From positions 1-40,404 of IMG/VR virus record IMGVR_UViG_3300025326_000100: a DNA stretch of 40,404 bases. The stretch is one strand, 5' to 3'. This document shows positions 28,348-37,339 of the stretch, one piece after another. The stretch comes from a virus. Both the position numbers and the translations under genes were made by a program. The number at the start of each line of letters is the position of its first letter. The first letter of the stretch is position 1. The notes beneath the pieces are model-generated. The model was not told the DNA's origin, did no database searches, and saw only the letters and a list, made by a program, of their open reading frames with translations.

Positions 28348-30443
28348 TGGCAACGCCAGCCGAGCTAGCGGAGCAGCAGTATTACTTCGAGCGCCCAGGG
28401 ATTCCAGAGGCTGTCTATAATGCGGCAACGGGAGAGTACGACGCTGGAGCGCCACCAGCCCAGCAAATCCCCCCCCAGGTCATGGCGGCCGCCAGTGGTC
28501 TCAACTACACCCCCGACGGTGGAAGCTCCGAACTGAACTACACCCCGGCGCAGCAACCGCGCGACCCGACGCAGTTCTATCCGGTTGGTCCGGCGCAACC
28601 CGCACAGCAAGCATCAGAGCAGGTGCCACCCGAGGCACAGCAAGCACCGCCGCCTGAGCCTAACACTCCGATGGCGAACTACCTTCTCGGGGCCATGCGG
28701 AACACCCAGAGCGTCGTCCCTGGCGGGCAGCGTCGCATCCAGCGCGACATCGTGCAGGAGATCCCGACGGCGATGCCTGGTACGGATGACGTGCCAACGG
28801 TGCCGGGTCGAATCACGACGGGAAACTACCCGGTCGATCCAGCTGTGCTTGCTTCGCTGAACGCTCCGCGTGGTCAGGAACTAGACGCCTCGGTTGTTCA
28901 GCAGCCAATTCCCGACGGAATCAATCCGCAGGCTTGGGCTGAGATGTCACCCGAAGAGCAACGCAAATTCTCTGAGTATCTAGGGGAACCGATTTCGATC
29001 GCACAGCGGCCCTATGTTGACCAGGTGAAGGACTACTCGCGCCGACTGGACGCTTCCCCGCCTCCGCAGAGCTTCTCCCCTACCGGCGAACCGCTTCGTC
29101 CCGAAACGGAATACGCTCGCCGCGTTCGTGAATTCAACGAGCAGGCGGACGCTACTCGAGCAGGGCAAGAAGGCATCGCTGGGCAGGAACTCCACGATCG
29201 GCAGATGGAGTTACAGCGACTAGTAATCCAGAATCGCAAGCTAGGAATTCGAGAAGCGGAAATTGCTGACGAACAGGAACGCCGCCGATTGTTCATGGCC
29301 GAGAATTTACCAAAGCTCGAACGTCTGATGGACTCGCGGGTCAAGATCGAGTCGAAGAACCCGGCGAAAGACTACTGGGGCAGCATGGGGACCGGAGAGC
29401 GCATCGTTACCGCGATCGCGCTTGCGATGTCGACGCTCGGAAGTGGCCTAACTGGTGCGCCCAACGTCGTCATGGACATGATCAATCAAGAGATCAATGG
29501 TGAGGTGCTCAAGCAACGCCAAACGACAGAAACGCTCGGACTCAAGTACATGCAAGGGCGACAGCTGTACGCTGACATGCTGAGCCAGTTCCGCACTCCG
29601 GAGTCGGCTGAGAACGCTGTGCGGTACATCGAGCTTTCACGAGCCGAGAACCTGCTTCGCCAGGAGGGGGCAAAGCAATCCGGGCGCGAAGCACAAGCCA
29701 AATACAACGCACTGGCTGACCAGGCTGCGCAGCAAGCCGTAGCAGCCAAACGAGCGTCACTCGAGGGCGTCATGCGCACGGGTTACCAGGATGTTCCAGC
29801 GAAAGTCGTTGGTTCCCCCGGTGGGGTGCGTGGTCTTGTTCAGCAGCTCATCAAGGACGGCGTGCCGCGAAAGGACGCACTTCCAATCGCGCAGAAGCTT
29901 GTCGACGAAAGCCCGAACGCTGCAGCGCGCTCACTCGGCCAGAAGGAGATGACTCGGCCGCAGATTGAAGCCCTCAAGCACGAGCAAGGGGCAAGGATAG
30001 TTCTGCCCGATATGATCGCTGCCCGATACGGGACCAAAGAGGTTTGGGCTACCGATGCGGAACAGAAAAAAGAAGCGCAGAAGGGGCTTCGCGGAGCGAA
30101 TGCCACACTGGCAAGCATTGCCCAGCTGCGCCAGATTGCCGTGACAGGCAATCGGCTATCACCTACCGATAGGGCGATCGTTGACCAGATTTCGGCACGA
30201 AGCATTGGGGCTTGGCGCGTTGAACTCGGACTAGGCGTAATGTCCGATAGTGACAAGGAGCTTGTAAAGCCGTTGACCGGCGCATTCGTCAAGGAGGTGT
30301 CAGTTCGCGACAGGATCCGCATGCTGGACAACGTCGAGTCAATGGTCAACCGTACCATTGGGGAGTTCATGGGCGAGGTTTACAAGGACCCGCAGAAGAC
30401 ACAATTCGCCCAAACCCCGACGCGCGAAAGGGCTGTCAAGTAA
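28347..30443 (+). CDS. Ejection or internal virion protein candidate, 698 residues
   Basis: Starts MATPAELAEQQYYFERPGIP at a TAATG overlap. The first 270 residues are Pro/Gln-rich and disordered, with a repeated LNYTP motif. The rest is long helical segments (EQADATRAGQEGIAGQELHD; QAKYNALADQAAQQAVAAKR). This make-up, and the place between nozzle and spike, fit a podovirus ejection protein that leaves the capsid with the DNA. No sequence family is recognised. Confidence 0.5.
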   Translation: MATPAELAEQQYYFERPGIPEAVYNAATGEYDAGAPPAQQIPPQVMAAASGLNYTPDGGSSELNYTPAQQPRDPTQFYPVGPAQPAQQASEQVPPEAQQAPPPEPNTPMANYLLGAMRNTQSVVPGGQRRIQRDIVQEIPTAMPGTDDVPTVPGRITTGNYPVDPAVLASLNAPRGQELDASVVQQPIPDGINPQAWAEMSPEEQRKFSEYLGEPISIAQRPYVDQVKDYSRRLDASPPPQSFSPTGEPLRPETEYARRVREFNEQADATRAGQEGIAGQELHDRQMELQRLVIQNRKLGIREAEIADEQERRRLFMAENLPKLERLMDSRVKIESKNPAKDYWGSMGTGERIVTAIALAMSTLGSGLTGAPNVVMDMINQEINGEVLKQRQTTETLGLKYMQGRQLYADMLSQFRTPESAENAVRYIELSRAENLLRQEGAKQSGREAQAKYNALADQAAQQAVAAKRASLEGVMRTGYQDVPAKVVGSPGGVRGLVQQLIKDGVPRKDALPIAQKLVDESPNAAARSLGQKEMTRPQIEALKHEQGARIVLPDMIAARYGTKEVWATDAEQKKEAQKGLRGANATLASIAQLRQIAVTGNRLSPTDRAIVDQISARSIGAWRVELGLGVMSDSDKELVKPLTGAFVKEVSVRDRIRMLDNVESMVNRTIGEFMGEVYKDPQKTQFAQTPTRERAVK

Positions 30444-33133
30444 TGGCCGGGCCCACCAAAGAGTGGGTCAAGGTCGTCTCGCCTTCGGGCGTTGTGACGG
30501 AAGTCCATCCCGACGACGTCGCATCGAAACTGGCACTATCCGAAGGTTCGCACATTGAAACCCCTCACGAGAAGGAGGTGCGCGAATACCTCGCCGGCAA
30601 GGGGCAGAGCATTGGTCAGCAAGCACTAGGCGTTGTCGAGGAGGCAGGCAGCCAGCTATCATTCGGTGGCCTTGACTACCTCGGGCGCAAGCTAGGCGGC
30701 GAGCAATGGGTTGACGATCGGAACCTACGACGGGAGATTCCTGGAGTGGTTCCTGCGGGTATCGCCGCGTCGCTCGTGGTTCCGGTCGGCGCCGAACTGG
30801 CAGCGGCATCGGCAGCCAAAAAAGGCATAGCGGTTGGCAAGCTCGGCAAGGCTGCCGCGGTCGCTGGCGGGCCCATCAACGCTGTTTCACATGGAGCGGC
30901 TCGCCTGGGAAGCATGAGCGAGAAACTCGTTGCGGGGGCCGCTCCCGGGGCATTGCGGCGGGTCGGAGCAAAGGCAGCCGGCGGGGTTATCGCCGGCACG
31001 GTCGAGGGGGCAGCTATCGGCGCTGGCATGGCACTCAGCGAAGCCAGCCTGCAGAACAAGGACCTGTCGGCGGAATTACTGCTTGCTCGCATGGGCGAGA
31101 CTGGAGCGGTAGGCGGAGTGCTTGGTGGTGCTATCGGCACCGTCGGTGGACTATTCGGGATCGGCAAAGCCGGAGCCAAAGCGGCGGTTCGCCACGTTCC
31201 AGGAATCGGCGAGGTTGTTGGTCAAGACGCCAATCAACTTGTTGGGCGTCGCTCACTGAGGTCACTTGGTTTCCAGCGCTCTGACTTCAATCGAGTAATC
31301 AAGAAAATTGGTCCCGAGGCAGTCGACGAAATCGGCGACACTGCAGCCGGGATCCTCAAGGTACGCGAACCAGGCGCGTTCGGTCGTGCCGTCAAGTACC
31401 AGATGGAGGACGGCGCAGAACTCGTTGCGGCTCGCAAAGGCGAACTGAATAACGAGCTTCGCGGCGTCTATGCTGATATCGGCGAGGATACGCAAGCGCT
31501 TTCGTCCATTGCTCGACGCGCCGACAACGAAGTGATTGCACCGCTGCGCAACTCTCTGTCAGGTGGCGACCGAGCTGGAATTGCAGCCATCGAACGTGAG
31601 ATACGTCCGATTCGGCGAGCGCTACAAGAGGCCGAGGGCTTCGCTGGTGCTGCCCGTTCCATCCCTGCCCTTGAGACTCGCCTTGGTGAGCTCGGCACAC
31701 TTGCGGCGCAAGGCGAATACGACGCGCTGCGACTGGCAACCAAGTCATTCCGTCGGGAACTGGCAGACGTGTCCGAGCACTACTCATCGCTTGGGATGAG
31801 CAACTCTGCAAACCAAGCGAAGCGACTTGGCGTCTCGTTACAACGTGCCGCCGACTCGAACGGGCGCGGCATCTACGATTTGATGGGTCAGGTTCGAGAA
31901 CGCTTCGATTTGCTATCGGATTCTGTCGGTCGGCATGTTACTGAGCGCGGTTCACCAAGAATCACGGCTGCCGAGATCTGGGAACTCGCCAAGAAGACCA
32001 AGGAGAAATTCGAGGGCTTCAAGTTCACACGAGACCCTAAGGAGCACGTCTACCGTCAGTACTGGCAAATCCTGAAGGACGAACTCCAGACCATCGCTGA
32101 ACGCCATGGGTTGGGTGAGCAACTGCAACGCGTCAACCGCGACCTTCGCAACGTCATTGCCATTGACGAGGTGGCACAGAAGGCCGCCGGGTTCTCGGGC
32201 AATCGCGGCGTGAGCCTGACTGACACGCTGGCGGCTGGATCCATGGGCGGAGCTGGAGCGATCGTTGGCGGTGGGTTCGGCGGAGCCATCGGAGCAGCCG
32301 CAGGAGCGACCCTGAATCGTTTCATTCGTTCGGCTGCTGGCGACCAGCTAATGGCGGTCACCGCGAACAAGTACGCGACGCTTCGCAAGACGGTTGACGC
32401 GGTGGACCGTGAGGCAGCCGCGCTGTCACGTGAGGTGCGTGAAGCCATCCCCGTCAAGCAACGAGCCATCTCGGTTGGAGCCCGAGGGGCAAGCGAATTC
32501 GACCGCGAGCATGACGCGCTTGTTGCTCGCCAGACCGATCAGCAACGAATGCTTGACGAACTGACGTCGCGTATGACAGAGGCCACCGAAGTGGCGCCCG
32601 AGCTATCAGCGGCGCTCGTTACGGCCGGCGCGCGCGGTCAGGCATATCTTGCGAGCCAACTCCCCGCGGCCATCGAGATTGGAGATCTCCGCGATCGAGC
32701 AGGCAAACCGAGCATCCCCGAGAGTGAACGAGCGGCATGGCTCCGGAAGCTTACCGTGGTCAAGGATCCTAAATCAGTGATCCGAGCGATGGCCAACGGC
32801 GAATTGACGTCACTCGAGGTAGATGCCTTGCGGGCATCGAGTCCCGAGCTCTACGCATGGGCGCAACGTGAACTGCTGCACGAACTCGAAACCGCCGCAA
32901 TCGACGGCAGACTTCCGACGTACGAGCAACGAGCACAAGCCTCGACGTTCACCGGGATGCCGCTCGATGCGTCGTTCAAGCCCGAGAACATTGCTCGGTT
33001 CCAGGCGCGCTACGCGCAACTACGTGACAAGCCCGGAGAATCGCCAGGCGTCACCGCGGGCACCCGCATCACTTCGGCTTCGAAGAAGCTCGCAGGCAAT
33101 AGGCAGACAGCCACTGAAAGGCGTGAAGCGTAA
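30443..33133 (+). CDS. Large ejection protein with membrane-active segments
   Basis: 896 residues at a TAATG overlap. Residues about 100-250 contain several Ala/Gly-rich hydrophobic stretches (PAGIAASLVVPVGAELAAAS; GAVGGVLGGAIGTVGGLFGI), and another at about 600 (AGSMGGAGAIVGGGFGGAIG). The rest is helical. Such stretches are typical of ejected podovirus proteins that form a channel through the host envelope. No transglycosylase motif is seen. Confidence 0.6.
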   Translation: MAGPTKEWVKVVSPSGVVTEVHPDDVASKLALSEGSHIETPHEKEVREYLAGKGQSIGQQALGVVEEAGSQLSFGGLDYLGRKLGGEQWVDDRNLRREIPGVVPAGIAASLVVPVGAELAAASAAKKGIAVGKLGKAAAVAGGPINAVSHGAARLGSMSEKLVAGAAPGALRRVGAKAAGGVIAGTVEGAAIGAGMALSEASLQNKDLSAELLLARMGETGAVGGVLGGAIGTVGGLFGIGKAGAKAAVRHVPGIGEVVGQDANQLVGRRSLRSLGFQRSDFNRVIKKIGPEAVDEIGDTAAGILKVREPGAFGRAVKYQMEDGAELVAARKGELNNELRGVYADIGEDTQALSSIARRADNEVIAPLRNSLSGGDRAGIAAIEREIRPIRRALQEAEGFAGAARSIPALETRLGELGTLAAQGEYDALRLATKSFRRELADVSEHYSSLGMSNSANQAKRLGVSLQRAADSNGRGIYDLMGQVRERFDLLSDSVGRHVTERGSPRITAAEIWELAKKTKEKFEGFKFTRDPKEHVYRQYWQILKDELQTIAERHGLGEQLQRVNRDLRNVIAIDEVAQKAAGFSGNRGVSLTDTLAAGSMGGAGAIVGGGFGGAIGAAAGATLNRFIRSAAGDQLMAVTANKYATLRKTVDAVDREAAALSREVREAIPVKQRAISVGARGASEFDREHDALVARQTDQQRMLDELTSRMTEATEVAPELSAALVTAGARGQAYLASQLPAAIEIGDLRDRAGKPSIPESERAAWLRKLTVVKDPKSVIRAMANGELTSLEVDALRASSPELYAWAQRELLHELETAAIDGRLPTYEQRAQASTFTGMPLDASFKPENIARFQARYAQLRDKPGESPGVTAGTRITSASKKLAGNRQTATERREA

Positions 33134-33405
33134 TGGAACCAACTTCCTACTTTCGATCGTATGCAACTCTCGCGTCGGCCGTCATCATGTCGACGGCTGA
33201 TCCGAAACCGAACCGTAGAAGCACCTGCTGTGGAATCTACTGCGGCGGGGCAGGGACGCTTGTTATTCGCCCAATGGGCGAAACAACCGACGCGAACGAC
33301 CAAACAATCACCGCGATCGCAGGTGGGCCAATCATGCCCGTAGAATGCGACCGCATCGTCTCAGGAACAGCAACACTCGTAACGGTCTTTTGGCCGCGAA
33401 TGTGA
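33133..33405 (+). CDS. Small beta protein like the GTA spike-base family
   Basis: 90 residues, one-base overlap with the previous stop. The text CCGIYCGGAGTLVIRPMGE, then AGGPIMPVECDRIVSGTATL, resembles the short family named after Rhodobacter capsulatus Rcc01079 (C-x-x-IYxGxAGxL, G.xLPV..xRV..TGTTA). In gene-transfer agents that protein is at the base of a head spike. Here it directly precedes the spike genes, so it may be an attachment ring or spike base. It has an unusual run of cysteines. Confidence 0.5.
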   Translation: MEPTSYFRSYATLASAVIMSTADPKPNRRSTCCGIYCGGAGTLVIRPMGETTDANDQTITAIAGGPIMPVECDRIVSGTATLVTVFWPRM

Positions 33406-33411
33406 GGAAAA

Positions 33412-33621
33412 ATGAACAACCGCGTAGGCGTACCAACCGAGCTGACTTACTACCGCGATCCAGGTAACTTCGTCTATGTCGACGACTCCGATGGTAACGG
33501 TCTCGCTGCGCTTTTCACTCCGGTTCCGGCTGCTGCTGACGACGTCGGAGCTATCGGAAACGGAACTGGTGACTTCATTATCTGGACCGATCTGAACGAC
33601 ATCATCGACTTCCCGAGCTGA
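33412..33621 (+). CDS. Small acidic late protein, 69 residues
   Basis: Starts MNNRVGVPTELTYYRDPGNF behind GAGGAA. It is acidic and aromatic (VYVDDSDGNGLAALF; DFIIWTDLNDIIDFPS). It lies 6 bases after the previous gene and 2 before the spike. It may cap or link the spike. No family recognised. Confidence 0.55.
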   Translation: MNNRVGVPTELTYYRDPGNFVYVDDSDGNGLAALFTPVPAAADDVGAIGNGTGDFIIWTDLNDIIDFPS

Positions 33622-33623
33622 CC

Positions 33624-36242
33624 ATGGACAACTTCCGCGGACTACGCACAGCAACGCTCACCACACTCGCAGGCCTCGACGTGCCCGCGGGAACTGTCTA
33701 TTGGGTCACTTCAGAAGGCGCAGCCTACGAAGCTGTTCCTCTATCGGAAACGCACGACATCACCGGAATTATAGGCTGGAACGCAATCAGGGGAACAGTT
33801 GCCATGGATGCACCAATGCAGCAATACGTCGAATGGATCGGAGAGATAGACACGGATGGAGATGATCGTCCAGCATCGGCGCAAACCGCGATCGTGGTCC
33901 CATATGGACTGCCAACGTACTTCCGGATCCGAGTCCCGCAGATGTATTCCGGTGCGTCGCTGTACGACGCGTCGGGTATTCCTTACATGGGTGTTTCGGT
34001 TGGCGGGACACCAGTTGGGAGCATCATTCAGGGTACCGTATCGAGTCCCGGTGTCTTCGACTTCGATATCGGGCAGGTCCATCAGGGATTGGTCGGTGCG
34101 GACGTGACGGCAACGGTTGCGGTATCTGTTCGCACGACACTGAAGAATCGACTGGTTATCGCTCCGACTCGCGTGAAATTCAAGAACTGCGGTTTCCCCG
34201 TCAATGTTCCCCCAACACTGACGATCAATACAGTGCCGGAAACGATGTCGATCGGGCTACTCTCGCTCTCGGGAATAGCATCCGACTTCGAGTCGCAGCT
34301 GACAAGCTCTTCGCTTGCTTGCACGGTTACGGTTGGGGCGACGCCACATGTTGTCCCGGTTACGCTTACGAACGGAGTATGGACAGCGTCACTCGTGATA
34401 ACCGACGTGGCCGAGATTGCGATTTCAGTGACCGCGACCGACTCCTATGGCGGGACCACGACAGTGACAGCCGCGACGGAGACTCTAACTAGCGAGCAGT
34501 CGTGGGATGGTACGTGGGAATTCAGCACAGGATACGCAACGATGACCAGCCCGTCGTCTGGCGCGCAAGTGTTGGCACTATCTGCCACCGGAGCCACGAG
34601 TGGAAACCAACTGCGAGTCACGTTCCCTGCTGGCGTTTCCGATGCGAATATCACGGTTCCATCTGGCTATCGCATGAGCTGGCTGACTCGGATTGTTCCG
34701 GCGCTTGGCAGCGAGCTGAACGGACTCATCCCGTGGTCGTATGGCGGCACGTGGGAGGTCCTGCTCCAAATCGACACGGTCGCACTCGAGATCATAGCCT
34801 CCGCTGCATGGACGTACGTTGCCCCAGCGGACATGGTCTGGTTCGAGCGCTCGGCTGTGGATGTTGCAGGAAATGGAACAGTGATCGACTCGTGGCCAGA
34901 GTCAGTGGATCCGATGGCAGCCTACGGCGTAACGCGCGGAATGGTTCGCCATGGCGGAACTGGTGCATTCGTTATCGATATTTCAGCTACCACCGCGGGC
35001 GTTTCAGTTCTCGGGTGGATGAAAACCCAGGACACATCCGGAGCCCCGTCCGTTGCAGCGTTCGGATCATCGTACGAGCCAGGAAATACAGATCCGGAAC
35101 TCGGCCTTGGTGACTTCGAGATCTCGAGCTCTGGCGATGTCGTTGAAACTTGGGGAGGGCTTCCGCTGCAGTCGATCTATCTGAATGCAGCCAACTCCGC
35201 TTCGTGGCCAGGTGCCTGGGAAAACAACGACACGGCCGATCGAATGTCATTCAGTGGCATCGAGCCAGGGTCAGGCCAAACTCGTTTCCCGTCGCTCCGG
35301 AACCGTTGGGTGAGCCTTTGCGTCACCTACTCCGGCAACAACTACGCGCGGTACTGCAACAGTATGACCGCATGTACGCAAGCGCTAGGCGGGACAACGG
35401 CAACCGGTCCCGACGGAATTGTGATTGGCGCGGAGCGCAACGGAATCTCAGTGGGACGCAACGCTGAAGCGTACTATGGAGATCTAGCGGTTGTCCCTCG
35501 AGCGGTATCCGTCGAGGAAGCCACCGCGTTCTATCGCGAGACTCAGGCGACTCTTGCGAGCACAGCGAACAGCTCAATCAGCTGTTTCGTTCTCGGGTCG
35601 TCCTTCATGACTCTCGAATCCGGGCAGGCGCACCGCATGTCGTATTACCTGCAAGAACAGGGCACAGCGCTCGGTGTAACGATCCAGATCCTCGACGATT
35701 TTGCCGACGGTGCGCAAGGCGTGTCAACTCCGAGCGGAAACGACACGAACCTGCAGGCCCAAGTCAACCGACTCCTCCTTGCTCACACTATGCACCGCAG
35801 CGCGATCGTGTTTGTCGACTGGATGTCGATGGTCAACGAGCAAGTTCTTTACGCAACCAACCGCGGCAATGCCATCGGGATGATTGTCGAGCAGTTGAAC
35901 CGACTTCGTCGCGCTGGTGTAACGATCGTCATGCCAGAGGTTTCGTCATGTCGACTGGGTGGTGTTATCTACGGACCGGAGGCGCGCTCTGACCAATTGA
36001 CAGACTGGATCTCCCAGCATGCGGACACTTGCATCATTTGGATCAACACCGCGCTGCAGGCAGATCCGGCAACGAACTTTTTCGACCAAGGAACGCCCGG
36101 ACTTCCTGAGACCTACGGGCCACACCTCGCCGAACCGGCTGGCGCTGGTATCACTGGCAAACGGCTCGTTGCTCGCGCAGCAGTCGAGGCAATGATCGAC
36201 TTGCATCACAACCGATTGGCGCGGTACACGAGACCAGCATGA
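33624..36242 (+). CDS. Multidomain tail spike with LamG-like and SGNH-hydrolase-like domains
   Basis: 872 residues. Residues 1-190 are beta-rich; about 190-290 form an Ig-like domain (PPTLTINTVPETMSIGLLSL); about 400-640 form a LamG/concanavalin-like domain (WFERSAVDVAGNGTVIDSWP, then SLCVTYSGNNYARYCNS and YYGDLAVVPRAVSVEEA). The last 220 resemble an SGNH hydrolase: FVLGSSFM at 655-662 as block I and GPHLAEPAG at 832 on as block V. The Asp usual three residues before the His is Tyr831, and GDS is GSS, so catalysis is uncertain. It would bind and perhaps deacetylate host polysaccharide. Confidence 0.55.
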   Translation: MDNFRGLRTATLTTLAGLDVPAGTVYWVTSEGAAYEAVPLSETHDITGIIGWNAIRGTVAMDAPMQQYVEWIGEIDTDGDDRPASAQTAIVVPYGLPTYFRIRVPQMYSGASLYDASGIPYMGVSVGGTPVGSIIQGTVSSPGVFDFDIGQVHQGLVGADVTATVAVSVRTTLKNRLVIAPTRVKFKNCGFPVNVPPTLTINTVPETMSIGLLSLSGIASDFESQLTSSSLACTVTVGATPHVVPVTLTNGVWTASLVITDVAEIAISVTATDSYGGTTTVTAATETLTSEQSWDGTWEFSTGYATMTSPSSGAQVLALSATGATSGNQLRVTFPAGVSDANITVPSGYRMSWLTRIVPALGSELNGLIPWSYGGTWEVLLQIDTVALEIIASAAWTYVAPADMVWFERSAVDVAGNGTVIDSWPESVDPMAAYGVTRGMVRHGGTGAFVIDISATTAGVSVLGWMKTQDTSGAPSVAAFGSSYEPGNTDPELGLGDFEISSSGDVVETWGGLPLQSIYLNAANSASWPGAWENNDTADRMSFSGIEPGSGQTRFPSLRNRWVSLCVTYSGNNYARYCNSMTACTQALGGTTATGPDGIVIGAERNGISVGRNAEAYYGDLAVVPRAVSVEEATAFYRETQATLASTANSSISCFVLGSSFMTLESGQAHRMSYYLQEQGTALGVTIQILDDFADGAQGVSTPSGNDTNLQAQVNRLLLAHTMHRSAIVFVDWMSMVNEQVLYATNRGNAIGMIVEQLNRLRRAGVTIVMPEVSSCRLGGVIYGPEARSDQLTDWISQHADTCIIWINTALQADPATNFFDQGTPGLPETYGPHLAEPAGAGITGKRLVARAAVEAMIDLHHNRLARYTRPA

Positions 36243-37339
36243 ACCTGAAATCGATCGCAACCTGGCTTCCGTGGCTACTCGCAAACTGGGCGAAGATTGG
36301 CCGCGTGCTACTTGCGGTAGCGCTCGCGCTCGGAATGGTTTCCGAGCTGCCGATCGCCAATACCGAGCCAACTGCCGAAACCGCTGGCAGCTGTTCGCCA
36401 GCAGACTGCAAGACCGTCATGATCAACGCTGCGAAATACTCAACCACCCCCACCCGGATCCTAACGTGTTGCCTGGCGATCGTCGCCACAGCCTGCCCGA
36501 TCGTTCCGACACCGGCACCGGTGCCGCCGACTCCCCCTGTTGGGCAGGGCGGAATGGTCAGCTACGGCGGCTCACCCGCTACCGGCGGGAGCGTGGCCAC
36601 TGGCGGCGCTGCAGTGACCTTCCCGAAGTGCGATGGGCAGCCTGGGCAAATGCGCGCACCCCGCAAATCGGAGTCGACTCCGCGTAAATTTGGACCACCT
36701 ACGAGGCCACGGGACGCCATGCGGGCGGCACCGCCTATCCCAGTCACTGGCGCGTCGGTCTGGTGGGAGCCCAATGACCCGCTCCCGCTCGACCAGGGCT
36801 CGGTCGGCAGCTGCGTTGGCAACGACGTGGCCCATGTAAGCGCAACCCAGCCCTACACCAGGCACGCGACGCAGGCGGATGCTTTGGCGTGTTACTCGGC
36901 CGCCACTAAGCTCGACAACGGCTGCGCATGGGACGCGAAGTCGTGCCCCGGAAGCTACCCGCCCAACGACGTTGGGAGCTATGCTGAATCGGGGTTCCGT
37001 GCGGCAACGTCAATGGGCTGGTTTCGCGGAACACGCCCGGTGCAGCAAACCCTGCAGGGGTGGCATGACGCGCTGCTAATCGGACCATGCGGGTTCGATC
37101 AAAATTGGTATCAGCACGGTTTCTCCCCAGACCGATGCGGGGAAGTTGCAATCACCGGTGCCCTTGCCGGTGGGCATTCAACGGAGGCTCTCGGCTTCGA
37201 TGTCGATCTCCAACGCATGTGGCTACGCAACAGCTGGGGGGACTGGTCACTGCGTGGCGGGTTCTTCTTTTACCCGATCTCGAGCCTACAGAAACTTTAC
37301 CTTTCTGGCGCCGAAATGGTCTGCCCGAGCGTGCCATGA
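36239..37339 (+). CDS. Papain-like (C1-type) cysteine peptidase with N-terminal membrane segment
   Basis: 366 residues. A hydrophobic helix (about 12-40) and a second one ending at Cys86 come first, then a Pro/Gly linker, then the peptidase at about 165-366. The active-site set is complete: LDQGSVGSCVGN gives Gln186 and Cys192, GGHSTEALGFD gives His313, and WLRNSWGDW gives Asn331. Further cysteines (C218, C229, C236, C284, C300, C362) suggest disulfides, so it likely acts outside the cytoplasm. The gene overlaps the spike and GH10 genes by ATGA. Targets could be host surface proteins or peptide bridges. Confidence 0.75.
   Translation: MNLKSIATWLPWLLANWAKIGRVLLAVALALGMVSELPIANTEPTAETAGSCSPADCKTVMINAAKYSTTPTRILTCCLAIVATACPIVPTPAPVPPTPPVGQGGMVSYGGSPATGGSVATGGAAVTFPKCDGQPGQMRAPRKSESTPRKFGPPTRPRDAMRAAPPIPVTGASVWWEPNDPLPLDQGSVGSCVGNDVAHVSATQPYTRHATQADALACYSAATKLDNGCAWDAKSCPGSYPPNDVGSYAESGFRAATSMGWFRGTRPVQQTLQGWHDALLIGPCGFDQNWYQHGFSPDRCGEVAITGALAGGHSTEALGFDVDLQRMWLRNSWGDWSLRGGFFFYPISSLQKLYLSGAEMVCPSVP

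Noticed and set aside
30676-31179. Pro/Ala/Ser-rich minus-strand frame opposite the ejection protein
   Set aside because: Low-complexity image of the Gly/Ala-rich segments on the plus strand.
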